The notes: generated by a model not told the origin, from the letters alone. A stretch of 64,000 bases of DNA from Siderastrea radians (GCA_964017195.1 OZ024889.1:53414711-53478710); one strand, 5' to 3'; shown: positions 30,791-43,275, numbered from the stretch's first letter. Numbers and translations: made by a program.

Positions 30791-31165
30791 AACCGGAACT
30801 CCTTAGAGCTAAAGACATAGACATCTAAGTCTTGTAAAAAGGGATAACATCATGTTCTATTATTGTGACATTGACACTGACCCCAGGATAACGGACCCAA
30901 AGCTTCCCGTATCAATTATTTAAAGTATTTGTTTTTCAGTCGCATCTTAATGACTGGAACTCTGTTTCGTCTATTGTTATGTGTTCAGCTAACATCAATT
31001 CTTTTAAAGCCTCTTTTTAAATTACCTGCGTTCCTACATTTCTCTGTCATTACTGTTTGCGTAATTCTTACGCTGAATATTTTTGTTATTTTTATGCCTT
31101 TTTGAATTTTTTTCCTGTTGTGCATTTTTATATTTTCAAGGAGAATAAAGGGAATTTAGTTTCTC
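30480..31165 (+). pseudogene. LINE C-terminal fragment, copy 2, with 3' end
   Basis: Same LINE piece as 28238-28545 but continuing past the duplication: frames give FQSHLNDWNSVSSIVMCSAN, then INSFKASF, the usual W.S.P......F+..L LINE end, followed by an AT-rich 3' UTR and AATAAAGG near 31145. 5'-truncated and broken by stops. Confidence 0.65.
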
Positions 31166-32158
31166 CCTCCTACTATCTCGACATTGGTGTCCTTTTCATC
31201 CGTTGTTTGATTTATTATTAAGTATTTGTCGCTTGCCTTTTCAGTTCAGTTGTATTGTATGGTGAATTGTTATCAAACATTTAACATATAACAACATTTT
31301 AACCTTAAACATCAAAAGTTAAGCTGTCTTACAAGCAGCTTAGTAGGCCAGTCATATGCGAAACTCTTGCATGATGTTTAAACATTTTCAAAGGAAGATA
31401 GTTTCTGTCACTTGCTGTTGCTTGTGAAACTGAGCAGATGGTAGAGGTCTGAGTTAACGTTTTTTCGATTTTTAACGCATTGAAAATAAAACGTTTGGTT
31501 TTAAAACTTAACAGAGACTTTATTTTGTTTTCACTTCACATTTAGCCCAACTACAGCTCATGCTTATAAAGCTTCTTCACTGATTCCTAAGTCATCCAAT
31601 TACCTGTTAAAACTTTTTTACCTTAAAAAAATTATGGCATTAATTTACAAGCTGTAGTATTTTTCAGAGGCTTAAAAAGTTTTTCAGAAGTTTTTTCAGA
31701 GGCTTGACGGACTTCTTTTCCTTTTCTTCTTTTCTTTGTTTTTTCTTTTTTCAGTTAACTGGTCTACAACATTCTTAATTAAGCAAAAACGCCAGAAAAC
31801 TCCAGAACGAGAGACGGTAGGTGGAACAATATGCTGGCTGCTTATAGGCAAGAGTAAACTGAAGTAGGTGTTAAACTCAACTGAATCTTGAGCTTCCTAA
31901 GTGCTTAAAACGTTTTTTTTTTTTACCAATGGGAAATTTCTTAGCGGCCAATTAAATTAAGTAGGCACGTGCTCATTATCTTTCTACCAATCAGCTTCAA
32001 ATAGACTCACTGTGAAGTAGTTTCTGTCTATTTCTCTCGAGGCACATTGCCATGAGGTTCAGTCTCGCAGCAGAATAATAAAAGGAACATATAATTACTA
32101 TAAGAAACTTTGCAGAATCCTTTGCCCCTGAAAATTTTTCAATGCTAAATAATTTTGT
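31166..32158. other. Intergenic, nothing coding
   Basis: AT-rich kilobase with T-rich runs near 31740 and 31915. A phrase near 31360-31380 (GAAACTCTTGCATGAT) recurs near 35460, so some repeat material is present. Confidence 0.45.
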
Positions 32159-32159
32159 T

Positions 32160-32355
32160 AATAGACCCCTTACCGATACCGCACAGCAGCCGTATTGATT
32201 TTTACCCCTGGGCATCCCATAATACTGGACTGATTCTATTATTGTGATAATGCTGCATTATCACTACAAAGAATAAATACATTTCAATGAGCACTATGGG
32301 ATGCCTAGGGGGCAAAATCAATATGGCTGCTGTATAGGTAAAAAAAAAGGTCTAT
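32160..32355. mobile_element. Short MITE with about 60-bp TIRs
   Basis: Left arm AATAGACC then CAGCAGCCGTATTGATTTT and GGCATCCCATA (32160-32221); right arm is the reverse complement (AATAGACC, CAGCAGCCATATTGATTTT, GGCATCCCATA) at 32292-32355. Total about 196 bp, non-coding. Confidence 0.75.
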
Positions 32356-34500
32356 TTGTAGATGAAAAGGATTCTACTCGATATTGCATTCACATCAACT
32401 ATCGTAAAATACCTCTTGTATTAGTCTTGGTGTGATAACTTGGATCTCGTGTCTAGGGTGAGAAACACCATTTAGGCTGAGTGTGAGAACAAGCCTTTGT
32501 CAAAAGGGAAGTCGTCACTGACGGGAGTCAGTAAAACGCCGACTCGGGCTCGGAGTGTCTTTGTTCGAAACGCATCTGTTGGTTTACAACGGAAAGTACT
32601 TTCAAATAAATTGTGAAACAAATGAAACTGTGCAGGCGACAAATTCCTTCGGTTGGCTCATTTTCCCGCCAAAATGGTCACGTGGTCAACCACGACGTCT
32701 TTGCACGTTTTCCTTTCACGAAAATGGGGAAAGGATGCAATTTTGGTAAGCAAAGAAATCCGCATAGGTTGCTTGTTATTTGGGTCAAGATGCTTGAAAA
32801 CTTGATTGTCAAGGGAAAAGTAAAATAAAAATAAGTTGAAATCGCTTTTGTTGCAGATGTTATAGTAATTTCCCCAGATTCAGAGTCAAGCGGTGGCTTA
32901 AGCTTAACTGATCGTAAGCTACTTGTCAAATTTACATGTATCTATCCGCTGATTAAAACGTATTGAAACTCTAAGAAGGGATTCAAGCAGAATGACTGGT
33001 CTGATTCCACTAAGTACCCACCCAATCACGGCGCTCGTTTGTGGCGATGAACATGGCAAACGCAACTGAAGCACTGCTGATAAAAAGTCGGACTGAGGAA
33101 AAAAGTGTAACAACTTTGCACAGAATGAAATCCAAAAAAATCGCTAGTTGTCGCACGAGCGCGAAATAATTTATCGATTCCACTAACCGATCATGAACGT
33201 TGCCAGTTGATGGTAGCCGTTTAATAAGCACCACAACACAACGAAAATGTAAACATAACACGATAACTTCTCATTACCTTCAAGTGCGAAGTATTTTCAA
33301 CTTTTTCCTGTAGACCAAAGCTTGATCATAGCCGCATTTCTTACTTACCAGAATTGCATCCTTCCGATAGGGCCATCTTCATAAAAGGAAAACGCGAGAA
33401 CGATTGACTACGTGACTGCTTTCGTGGAAATTGAGCCAAGTGAAGGAAGCTTCTCACATGCCTTTTTAAAAAGGATTTTGCGTTGTAAACCGACAGATAT
33501 TTTTTTCCAAATAAAGTTGGAAAAAAGACACCCCGATCCCGGCCCCTGCCCTGGCCCCGGTTCCGGCCCCCACTTCAAGTCGGCATTCAGTACGGACACC
33601 CGTCAAAGAGACCAACGGCATCAGGGGCCAATTTAGAATGACCGCTTTTTCTCAGTAGTGCAACTAAGATGCTTTAGGTATTCCTGTCACAGTGTGTCAT
33701 AGAGTAGAATAGTTGCCGCTACTCGGCAAACTATTTCGTGACCTGTCGATGGGTCAGGTACGACGTTGCACGGCTTTACAAATGAACAGTATAAAACAAA
33801 ATTGAAACCATGAATATAGTCGGCTCCTGTTCTACAGCACCTTTTTCCCTCGGAATGGCTTTCAAGGACATGCGTCGTGCTTTCCTGCAACACTATTCTG
33901 CAAAACGAAATTTGGTAGGATTGTCCGTTTTCAACTCGCTTGCTTTCGTGAGTGAAAAACTTGCAGAGGTCGCTAATGAGATAAAGATTCTGTACTGACT
34001 AATGCCTACCCGCTCAGAGATTTAATGGGTTCTGGAGAATTATGAGGTAGGCTTACGCCATTGCCAATGTCTTGTATTACTTGAAAGTCTGGTTTATAAT
34101 GTATGCTGTAGCCTTGAAGTTAGCAGTTTGTCTAGATTTGCATTGCTTTTGACAGTTATACTAAAAAGAAGTGTAGTATGCATGGAATTATTCTCTTTTT
34201 TGGGGCAGGAATTAAAGAGGGCAGGAATAAATTAAGTAGGTGACGTCATAGGCTATTGTATAGATCTCAAGAATAAAATGCGGTAGATTCTCATTAGCGT
34301 ACAACCTGTTTGACAGGTTTCCAACTCGCGTCTCCTTTGTGATTCAAAATCACTAAACTGCGACGTTCTAGTGCAAACTTGTATTTCTTGCCACTTTCAT
34401 TGTTACCGGAGACAAGTATTGTTCTTTAATAATAGAAAATTATTTTCGGTTCACTGACTCACAAATTGTGCATGTTAACGATGGCACAAAGAAACCAACT
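32356..34500. other. Intergenic, no gene supported
   Basis: Several small ORFs overlap here without homology. A GC-rich CCCCGGCCC-type patch lies at about 33535-33570. GATTCAAAATCACTAAAC and GTGACGTCATAGG near 34230-34360 recur near 23720, marking a dispersed repeat. Nothing else can be supported. Confidence 0.45.
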
Positions 34501-34514
34501 ACACACAGACATTG

Positions 34515-34930
34515 AGTGAAAATTTTATTTTCCCTCCTTCTCCACAATTTTATTTCCCTCCTCCTCCTCCTCCTCCTCCTCCTCCACAATTTCATTTTCC
34601 ACTCTTCCTCCTCCACATTTTTTATTTCACTCCTCCTCCTCTTCCTCCTCCTCCACCTCCTCCTCCTCCACAATTGTATTTTGCCTCCTCCACCACCGCC
34701 ACCACCACCACCCCACAATTCTATTGTTTTCACCACCAACTCCACCATCACACTACCACCACAATTCTATTGTTCCACCACCACCACCACTGCCACCTCC
34801 TCCACCACCAAACCGACCACCAAAATTCTATTGTTTCACCTCCACCACCACATTGAATGTGGTGGTGGTGGTAATGGAGGTGGTGGAGGTGGAGGTGAAG
34901 GTGGTGGTGAAAACAATAGAATTGTGATGG
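34515..34930. repeat. CCT/CCA triplet-rich imperfect palindrome
   Basis: CCTCCT- and CCACCA-rich sequence interleaved with the phrase CACAATTCTATTGTTTTCAC; the right end carries the reverse complement (GGTGGTGGTG runs, GAAAACAATAGAATTGTG at about 34910-34928). Long ORFs across it on both strands are by-products of the triplet composition. Confidence 0.8.
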
Positions 34931-35138
34931 TCATGGGACTTCAGCTAAAAAGCAGATTACGATGAGCTACATTAGTTGCGCGAAAATAAGTATCAATTAC
35001 AAATTTTCTCTTATCAATGAGCTAGTATGAAGGCAGTGAAAACTAGACTTGTTAAGCGCCCTTACCTTAAAACCAAATCTCGATGAGCTACATTAGTTTT
35101 GCTTAACAAACTTTCTTTAAAAAACCACTCCTTATTTC

Positions 35139-35355
35139 TTAGTAGTATGAAGGCATTTTAAACTTTGTATCTAGTTCTTCTGTTTCACTGGTTCTAGCAA
35201 CTACGTTACTGTAATATGGTTCGGTCTCATCTAAGTTACTACAATCATAATAAGGCGCGTCCGCTGTCATCATTCTTTCCAGTGTTGATATCAGTTGTCC
35301 GAATGTTGGTCGTTCATCTGGATGATGCTTCCAACAGTCCAACATTAACTCGTAC
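35139..35355 (-). CDS. Fragment C terminal exon: C-lobe end and cytoplasmic tail
   Basis: Acceptor TTTAACAG. Reads [20 protein letters not shown] (the RPTF motif of RTK C-lobes), LISTLERMMTADAPYYDCSN, then a tail with EPYYSNVVAR and FKMPSYY before TAA. YSNV fits a YxN SH2-binding pattern. Open reading frame is intact although upstream exons are damaged. Compared with gene B, the tail is longer and ends PSYY. Confidence 0.8.
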
Positions 35356-35423
35356 CTGTTAAACATAAATAGTCTGTGTCAAAATAAACAGAATACTGCA
35401 GTTTTCGGCAATCCGCTAAATTT

Positions 35424-35455
35424 TTAATTAATTAATTAATTAATTAATTAATCAC
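35424..35455. repeat. (TTAA)n microsatellite
   Basis: About eight TTAA units in a row, inside the last intron of fragment C. Confidence 0.9.
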
Positions 35456-36035
35456 TTGCGAAACTCTTGCATGATATTTAAACAGTTTCCAAGGAATGTC
35501 TGGTTGGTAAGTTTTTAATTACCTGTTAAATCATTTTACCATAAAATTTAAATTTACAAGCTGTCCATTCAAAGTTTTTTTAAACCTTGGCTTAAAAAAG
35601 CTTGACAGACTTCTGGGTGGGATTGAATTTTGGAATTTGAAAGCTTTTGTGAAATTTTTTAGGTGCCGAAGCTTTTTTGGCAAATTTCTTAGGTGAAGAA
35701 AGCTGGTGTTCCATGATATTAACTTCGGTAATAGTTGTTGATTTGTTTGGCCATATTTTTGCACAAAACTTTTCTTTCCTTTGTGGAGAAAACTGTCAAA
35801 CGCCGCGGCAATTGACGTGGCATCCACTTTCCTTAAAACGCAAAAACCAGAGTTATTCGCTGGTGACCTGTGTGGGATTAACCAATCAGGAGGCTAGAAA
35901 TTCAATTACCGAGAGCATTTAATCTCGTCGAACATTTAACTCGTCGTACATAAACTCATTTATTACATAGACAAAAGAGTTTTAGTGGAAAATAGACCAC
36001 TCGTAAAGTTCATACGAAACTACATCCGGGACTCG

Positions 36036-36066
36036 ATTGGCGTATTTTCCATATCCTCACTGGTGA
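36036..36066. repeat. Perfect short palindrome
   Basis: ATATCCTCAC followed by TGGTGAGGATAT forms a near-perfect 22-bp palindrome. It may be the tip of a degraded inverted-repeat element; outer arms were not found. Confidence 0.5.
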
Positions 36067-38214
36067 GGATATCGACGACGTAATTTCCCGCTTTTGCACC
36101 GTTGTTTGTCTATATAATAACAAGAAAGCCCACTGGGCATTTTAACCGGCCATTCTGACCCTCCCCACCCCTAGGTTTCACAAATGTTAGCGCGATCCTC
36201 TATTTATACGAACCGGCATGACGACAAGTGTGATCTTATGACACAATATTTTGACTATAACGTTACTGGATGACGTAATGTTTAAACTCTGATGACTCAC
36301 CTTATCTTTCTTATCGCTTTTATTTGTGCTGAAAAACGCAAATTCACTCAAACGGTGAATGTCGATATAAATTCGTCCACAACTGAGAATGCTCACACCG
36401 GGACGACGAAGGATTTACTGTTGTGCGTAGACCTTAAATACAAACAGTGAACATAGCAGTAGAATCAAAATATAACGCTTGATAAAAACGAGCTCGAGCA
36501 GATCGTCAGAGTATGGGGCACGTCAAGGCATATCTCATGACGTGATGTTCAAATCCGGTTTGCTAACCCGGGAATCCCCTTGAAAAAGTAAACAAGCGAG
36601 CGGGGAAGAAAGTCGCCCACGTCTTTGAAAGCTAACGCGCCTGTCGAGCCGCGCTCACTCGCTTGTTTTTCTTTTCCTTCACTTTCTTTGAACGGAAACA
36701 GAGACTGCTCGTAGCTTTTAGCGAACACCACACGCAAACCACACAAATCCGTCGATAATATTCAGATATTTTCGTTCTTTCAATGCAAAAAGACTCGTAA
36801 CACCTACCTTATTAATTGATCTCGTCCTTATTAATGACGATTCCTTCGTATGAACTCGCCTCAAATAAACACTCATCTCTCTCCGTTCACAAGAGCTATC
36901 ATGTACTGATGGTGCAATCCACTAATATTGCATCATCATACTAGTACCAATTCGTTCTCTTCCTAGCCCACGCCGGCAAAACGCAACTGTCCTTTTTGTC
37001 AGCTGCGAAATACAAGTTAGCCAATCAGAAACCTTACAATCCACTTAGCAAACCCCCCCCCCCCATAAAACGCCAAGGGAAACTGCCTCTCACGCAGCAC
37101 AATATTACGTCCCTCCTATACAAAAAGCAACTTTCAAAGCAAATCACATTCACAGAAGCGTGATATGCTCCTGACATTCACAAATCCTTCTGACTCCCAC
37201 ATTTTTACACCCCTCAAAATGTCAATCCCAATAAAAAAAACTCCTGCGCTAAAAAAAATTTCACCATAACCACTAACTAGATCAGACAACACAGCCAATT
37301 TCGCATTCAATCCTATTAGCTCCTTTACTCAATTACGCATGCGTTATACAAGACAAATACAAAAAGCCCCATTCTCGTCCCCAGAGCTACGCGGCTTTTT
37401 TTTAATTACGTCTCTTGTAGCTCTGGTAACGGCCCAAAATTTATTTTTTTTTTGATTGGCCGACTCAAACTGTATGCGCAATAACGTATAAATTTTTGGC
37501 TTCTACGCATAACGTTTTATTTCCGATTGAATTAATCAGGACATTAATTAATATATTGACTTGATCAATTTCCACGCAAAGAAATTTTGAATTCAAGGTG
37601 TTGAGATTGTCGCTAAATGCCAGCGATTCTTTCCTCGCTACAACATTTTCCACAAAACTACAGCTTGCCCATAAATAAACTTACATGTAACTGACTCATC
37701 AATTTTTGTAGTGACCTCTTAATGTCGATGTTTAAAAACTTGGGCGCAAAATGCTTCTGGAAATTTTCGATGGGGTAAAACGTAATACAGTATAGCGTTT
37801 AGGGGTGGCGAAACGATAAGTACACAGTTGACATTCTCACACACCGGAAACTAGACGAAATATGTAATAAAATAACTGTACAATTCAATATAACGCAAAT
37901 GCAATAATATTATACCTTTAATCAGGCAAGATACAAATCCAAAACCGGTGAGCAAAATACAGGGACAATCGTTCTTCTGAACAACTACGGCACGAAAGGC
38001 AGCTTCTTAAGTTTGTTCCTTTTAAAGCTCCAGGTTTTCCGCTAATTGCAGAAGATTTAGAGGGTCCCGAACAGCTTTTAGTCGATCCATAAAGCACCAC
38101 GACTCGATCGATAGGAATTCAAATTTCTCAGTTGTTGTCAGAATTGTCATGCCCAGAGCTCCACGGACGAGAACGGAGCAGGCGCAATAGCAACTTAACG
38201 AATTAGACATGCGC

Positions 38215-38305
38215 TACCGGATGTCGTGAATTTCCCGACATCCGGTAATGGCTGATACCAGAGCCCTACGATCCCACTGCTGACCGAACAGATCGTAGGC
38301 TCTGG
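38215..38305. repeat. Two adjacent hairpins
   Basis: TACCGGATGTCG at 38215-38226 pairs with CGACATCCGGTA at 38236-38247; 11 bp on, CCAGAGCCCTACGATC (38258) pairs with GATCGTAGGCTCTGG (38291-38305). Stems of 12 and about 15 bp, loops of 9 and 17. Confidence 0.7.
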
Positions 38306-39991
38306 GAACGAGAATGAAAAAACCCCAAACTTAACAACCCTTCGCCGTTCATATCTTAAATACTGTAAATTAAAAGACAAAAACATAGGAAGGTAACATT
38401 CAGAAGACTAATATGCGCATGCGTCTTATATAAGACAGTACCGCTCTTGAGTACCCGTACCACAAGCTTTACAGCACTTTCTTCGTATTTTAAGCCAACT
38501 TGCTTTCACGAAAAACCGTGTTCATTTTATAAACCGGCGATCGCCATGGCGACGGCCGGTTAAAAAGAAAATTACACAGCGGCTTGAACATATGAAGTGT
38601 ATTTTCTCGTGGTAATTTTTTTTTCTCACTTGCTGCACTCATTCGTAGAATATTGTTTTAACCACTCAAAAATAAAATTCATATCTTGTCGCTGCCGTGT
38701 AATATGCTCTGTTTGTAAAGGGGCGCTGCCCGCCTCATCGGCTATGATTTGCTCTACAACTCGATCTCAAGGAATAATTTATATTATTAAAAACTGGACT
38801 AGGTATATTGGATTTCTAGCATTTTGATTGGCTGAACGGAGCTGGGCTATCAGCTCATATACCTGCTGCGACAAATCTGGTCAATGAACACTCAACAACA
38901 AAGTGAGCTGAAAGTTTTTTTCTCGCGAGCAACCCGACGAGAAAAATGGACGAGAAAAATCACTTGGCAGCGAATTTAAATTAAGCAGAAATTCCAACAT
39001 CGTCACCGACAAGCATCACCAACAGCGTCGTCTAAAACAAGTCAAAATTGTTTCAAGAAACTGTACAGAAATAGAAATTTAAGCATTAAGCGTCGTGTTT
39101 GCAATTAATTTCTTTCATTGATCGTCACGTCGATCATTGAAATTGAACACGGTAGTGAAATGGGGCAGGAGCATTTTTTTAAATAAAAACTATCACACAT
39201 TCATGGCGAGTCGGTGCGAAAATCATGAAGCAGTCTAAACAAGTACTAAAAAAATACAGCGGCAAACTACCAAGAAGGAAGGAAGGGCGAGATTTTTTCG
39301 CCTTAAACACGCAAAATTGACACTGGTTTACCTGCACTCGTTGTAGCTCTGTGTTCCAACATGTCCAAATGCTCAGATAGAAATCGGATGCCATGTAAAC
39401 GGAGTTGAATCGCTTTTCCAGTTGTTTGAATGTTGTTTTTAAGCTTGCCATTCCGTCCGCAACCTCTAAACCGAGAACAACTGCATTTTGCACTTTGCAA
39501 TAAACAAACTATGGTGGTGACTTCTAATGTTCCTCACTACAGTAATCTTGCTTCTGAGCTGCATGGAAATTACCTCTTCAAGTTCAAATTTGTTGTCTTC
39601 AGTTCGATGAAACACGCACATGATGGCTCCGTTGTGCGAACAGATTACAAACTTGTTCAGTTTCAACTCCAGCAGCTAATATGGTGAAATTGTACAGCTT
39701 CAACCGCTTTGAACGATGATAACAACAATGTTTCAGGAAAAATCAAACATGTACCATATTTCAGAGCCAATAATTAGAAGATTTCTTTCCAAAACTTGTG
39801 CTACTTTGTTCACTTTCGAGCAGTTTTCATTGATTCATTCAGCTTTGCAATGAAACGCTGCAACACTTCGCAAGGTTTTGGCGCCTTTTTCGTTCAGTCA
39901 CGTGAGCGATTCTTGTTCCGTTTAAATTTCTTTTCTCATTTTTCCCGTTCTTTCTTGATCTTTTTTTCAATAGTGGTTAAGTTTTTAATAA

Positions 39992-40107
39992 AACAATTAT
40001 TCTACTCGGGCTTGCTGGATATCAAATGATTATAACCAACTCGGCGCTACGCGCCTCGTTGGTTATCTATCATTCGATATCCAGCGCGCCCTCGTAGAAT
40101 AATTGTT
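39992..40107. mobile_element. 116-bp palindromic element
   Basis: Left arm from AACAATTATTCTACTCGGG through GCTGGATATC to TATAACCAACTCGGCGC; right arm is its reverse complement with few mismatches, centred on about 40049. Arms of about 56 bp with almost no loop. Looks like a foldback MITE; no target duplication resolved. Confidence 0.7.
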
Positions 40108-40780
40108 AAATATTCTAAACAAGCAGGTGAATATTTTACAGTGTCCGCCAAAATTAGGTAATGAAATTTTGAATTTGGGGAAGGGGTTACACCAAAAAAA
40201 GAAAAGAATCAAGAGTAGCAAGAAAGAAACGATGGAATTTTCAGATTGTCAATTCTTGGATTCGGTGTTCTCGTCTAGGTGCTTACTTTCTGTTCATCTT
40301 TCAGATGTCCTAAACAGTCTGGTGGAAATGTTATTGTAGTCCCAGGGGGGGGGGGTGGGTGGGTAGTTCTCAGGTATACATGTATTAGTGACAGGGAGGT
40401 GGTAATCATTATAACCAAAAAAAAATCCTATTACGCTGAAACTGAACCCAAATTTTAAAAAAAGGCCAGTGGCCCAGAACGTAACCCAAAGAAAGTCTCT
40501 TTGATACGAATTTTTTTAAAAAAAAGGAAAGTCCGGGACAGTTAATGCTTCCCCTTTCTTTCTTTAGTTTTAAAATGATACTGTTGACATAAAATTGAGA
40601 ACCCTGAGGTACGCACGTATTTTTTTTTCAACAATAAAAAGTCCTGCCGAAATCTTTCCACCCAAAACTAAGTCCAATAGAAAACTTCTAAGCCCCGAAA
40701 AGTCCAAACCGTTAATTTTGCCCCCCTCCCCTCCCCCACCGGATTGTAGTCTATTAAAAAACTAGCGTTTAGTCACCTAC

Positions 40781-40877
40781 ATGTCATCGCTACATGTTCT
40801 AGGCTTCTCCATGCGATATCCTGTCTTAAGAACACTGTACAACCGGCTGTTGCTTATTTCAGGATATGGAAAGGCCC
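40781..40877 (-). CDS. Fragment C exon: kinase alpha-G region
   Basis: 97 bp, phase 1 in and 2 out, with ATTATCAG acceptor and GTAGGT donor. Reads [20 protein letters not shown] and MEKPRTCSDD. Same length as gene B exon 51392-51488 and about 80 percent alike by eye. Intact, unlike the exon upstream of it. Confidence 0.75.
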
Positions 40878-41096
40878 CTGATAATTCAGATCAAAGTGAA
40901 ATAAGAGATATTTAAGAAAAGTCGAAATTGTTTTCCGCCATTTTCAATTTCACTTAAATAGATGCTCAAGCAGTTTTAAAACCATGAGCAGAACTAATAC
41001 CACTATAACAGAGAACAAAGCGGTAGGATTATGAATCATTGTCGATTAAACTACTTTAATATGACTAGAAATATGAAAAATGAAAAGGACTCTTAC

Positions 41097-41137
41097 CCAT
41101 TGTAGCCATTTCCCACGGCGGCACTCCGAAAGACCAT
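41097..41137 (-). pseudogene. Fragment C micro-exon with lost acceptor
   Basis: Reads WSFGVPPWEMATMG, the alpha-F counterpart of [14 protein letters not shown]. The two bases before it are TG, where genes A and B have AG, so normal splicing into it is not expected. LL to PP in the middle of helix alpha-F would also disturb the fold. The donor GTAAGA is kept. Confidence 0.75.
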
Positions 41138-41646
41138 CATAACACAACATTTCAAAATTTAACTTGAATTTTTCAGGTTTTAGAGTTAAAAATCTGATTG
41201 GCTCTTTCAACTTTACTCGTTGTGATCTCTATGAGCGACGTCAACTTTGTGAGAAATAGTCAGCTTGACTATTCACTCATTAGAAACGTTGCATTGTAAA
41301 CAACTAAAAAATTATTAAATAAATAAATAAAACAAATTGAAAAGGTTTAAACATAAGAAAATATAAAAAATAAATTTTACTTTCCAAGGACAGCGCTTGA
41401 GTTTCTCTTTCAGCAAAATGCAATGGCGAGTCAATCAGATTTATGTTTTATGTTTTTTGTCAGATTTTGTGTTTTTTGTAGACATGAATGTCTACAAATC
41501 ACTGATAGACAACGATTATCATTGATGAGATAATTTCGTTTTTCACGTGTTTAGTGTACGAGTGAAACCAAGAACAAATAATAAATTAATCATAAATTGT
41601 CTTAACTATTTAAGAGGCTATGTTGCGTACTCACAAACCACTTTTC

Positions 41647-41708
41647 ATTTGATCGGCGGTTTTTCGTGGTCTTCATCAGGAAGAACATTACGGGCTGCTA
41701 AATCACGT
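41647..41708 (-). pseudogene. Fragment C catalytic-loop exon remnant
   Basis: Minus strand reads RDLAARNVL and then jumps straight to sequence matching KTTKKLP of the activation segment; about 80 bp holding DFG and the activation loop are deleted. The end (APE region) is also gone. The kinase of this copy is dead. Confidence 0.75.
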
Positions 41709-43275
41709 TCCGTTTGTTTTTGTTGTTGTTGTTGTTGTTTTTTTTTGTTTTTTTTTGTCGTGGAGTTTACACTTTACATCATTTAAGTGTTATGTTTATT
41801 ATTCATTGTTTTGATTCCTTTTGACTCAATTTCCAAAATGGTGGATTCAAGATGGTGGCTGTTCGGAAGTCTTAACGTAATTTTCCCGTCGTGTGACGTC
41901 ATCACCTATTTTGCACAGTCATAACCTGAGTCTGTGCAATGGCTTATTTACTGTGTAATTACATTTGTCAGAATTCTACTGATAAGAGACAGGTAGATAA
42001 GTGACAGAACACGGCCAGCACGTAAGCCGACTTGCAAGCACTTACAACTGCCCCAGGGAGTACGCTAAACTCATTTTGAAATCGGCTTTTGTTATAGCTT
42101 TGATCCAAGTTCAACGTTCTTTCTACTGCATCTCTAGCTATTTTATCGGGTTCCCGACGAACTAAACTATAAGTTGTAACATTTTTGACATTTAACAATT
42201 TGACCCGAGTGCTGGGCTTCCTGAGCGGAAACCAGAAGTCTAGGGTAAAAAACCTACAAAAACACGAATGACACGGAACAAATGGGTTTATTAGACACGG
42301 TCGTCGCCATATTGGGGACAGCCGGCTAAAAATCCGTCGCCATACCGGGAACAGCTGGTTAAAATATTGTCAACCAAAACCATCAAAGGTATGCTTTTGA
42401 AATTCTGGAGGGCTGGGGAGAGAATCAGGCTCGGGACCCCAAAACTGCCCAGGCAGAAAAACAGTAACTACTATGTCTGAAAGTCGTCAGTTTTCTGATC
42501 TATACATCAGTTTCAAATTCAAGAATCGGCTGGTTTCTTCACTGTTTAGTGTTTGTTGGCAGACAGCGTGTCCTTGGAACATTAAATTAACTTCTGTTTC
42601 CGTTGTAAATATAAATATAAATATCTTAAAAATAACTACTTTTGATCTGTTAGGATTTTATTGTCTACTACAACAAGTAGACAAGCTGCATTCATTTTGT
42701 TTTATAAGCGATAGATTGTTTAAGGAAGCCAGACTTGTCAGAGTACAATTACCACTAAACTGTATTCTGTCAAAGCAAATGAACACCAATAACTGAATGA
42801 ACAATTTATATTTTGTACCGCATACATTTTGACGCTTGAAACCGATTTCGACTTATGTTTAAATTAGCAGTCCCTTTGTAGTCAGTTTTAACATTTAGAA
42901 GTATCGTTGAATTACCGGACAAATGTCAGGGGGGTGTCTACAACCGATCTCTTCATTAATTTATTGCCCCACAAAAAAAGAAAATGCTTTGCTTCATCAA
43001 CCCCTCCCCCCTCCAATTTCCATTTCAAAACAGCAAATTTTGTCAAGACTCAAGCCTAAATGGTCATTTTTAAACACGTAATTTAAACATGTAAACTCAG
43101 ACGTTTATTAAACAATGAAAACGAAAATAGAGCCACAGCCCCTTTCGGAAAAAGTTTAAACCGCCCAATTGTTAATATCAACGACGTACCGGAAAATGGA
43201 AAGTATTTATTACGGAAGCTCTGTGGAAAGTGAGGAAAGTGAACAATGGTCCTTGGAACACCCCCCCCCCCCTCT

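Larger units (their letters stand above)
35139..41708 (-). pseudogene. Fragment C: 5'-truncated, decaying RTK copy (kinase C-lobe only)
   Basis: Four pieces in gene order on the minus strand: a damaged catalytic-loop exon (41647-41708), a 41-bp alpha-F exon whose acceptor AG has become TG (41097-41137), an intact 97-bp exon (40781-40877) and an intact terminal exon (35139-35355). Lengths and phases match gene B. No ectodomain, TM or N-lobe exon was found between here and the end of gene B at 50654. It cannot make an active kinase. Alternative: the two intact exons serve as alternative 3' exons for gene B, which sequence alone cannot exclude. The order A-C-B and shared strand indicate tandem duplication. 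Confidence 0.75.

Noticed and set aside
34440..34965. Four long overlapping ORFs on both strands (poly-Pro, poly-His, poly-Gly, poly-Arg)
   Set aside because: They are by-products of CCT/CCA triplet runs; open in several frames and both strands at once, with no domain.
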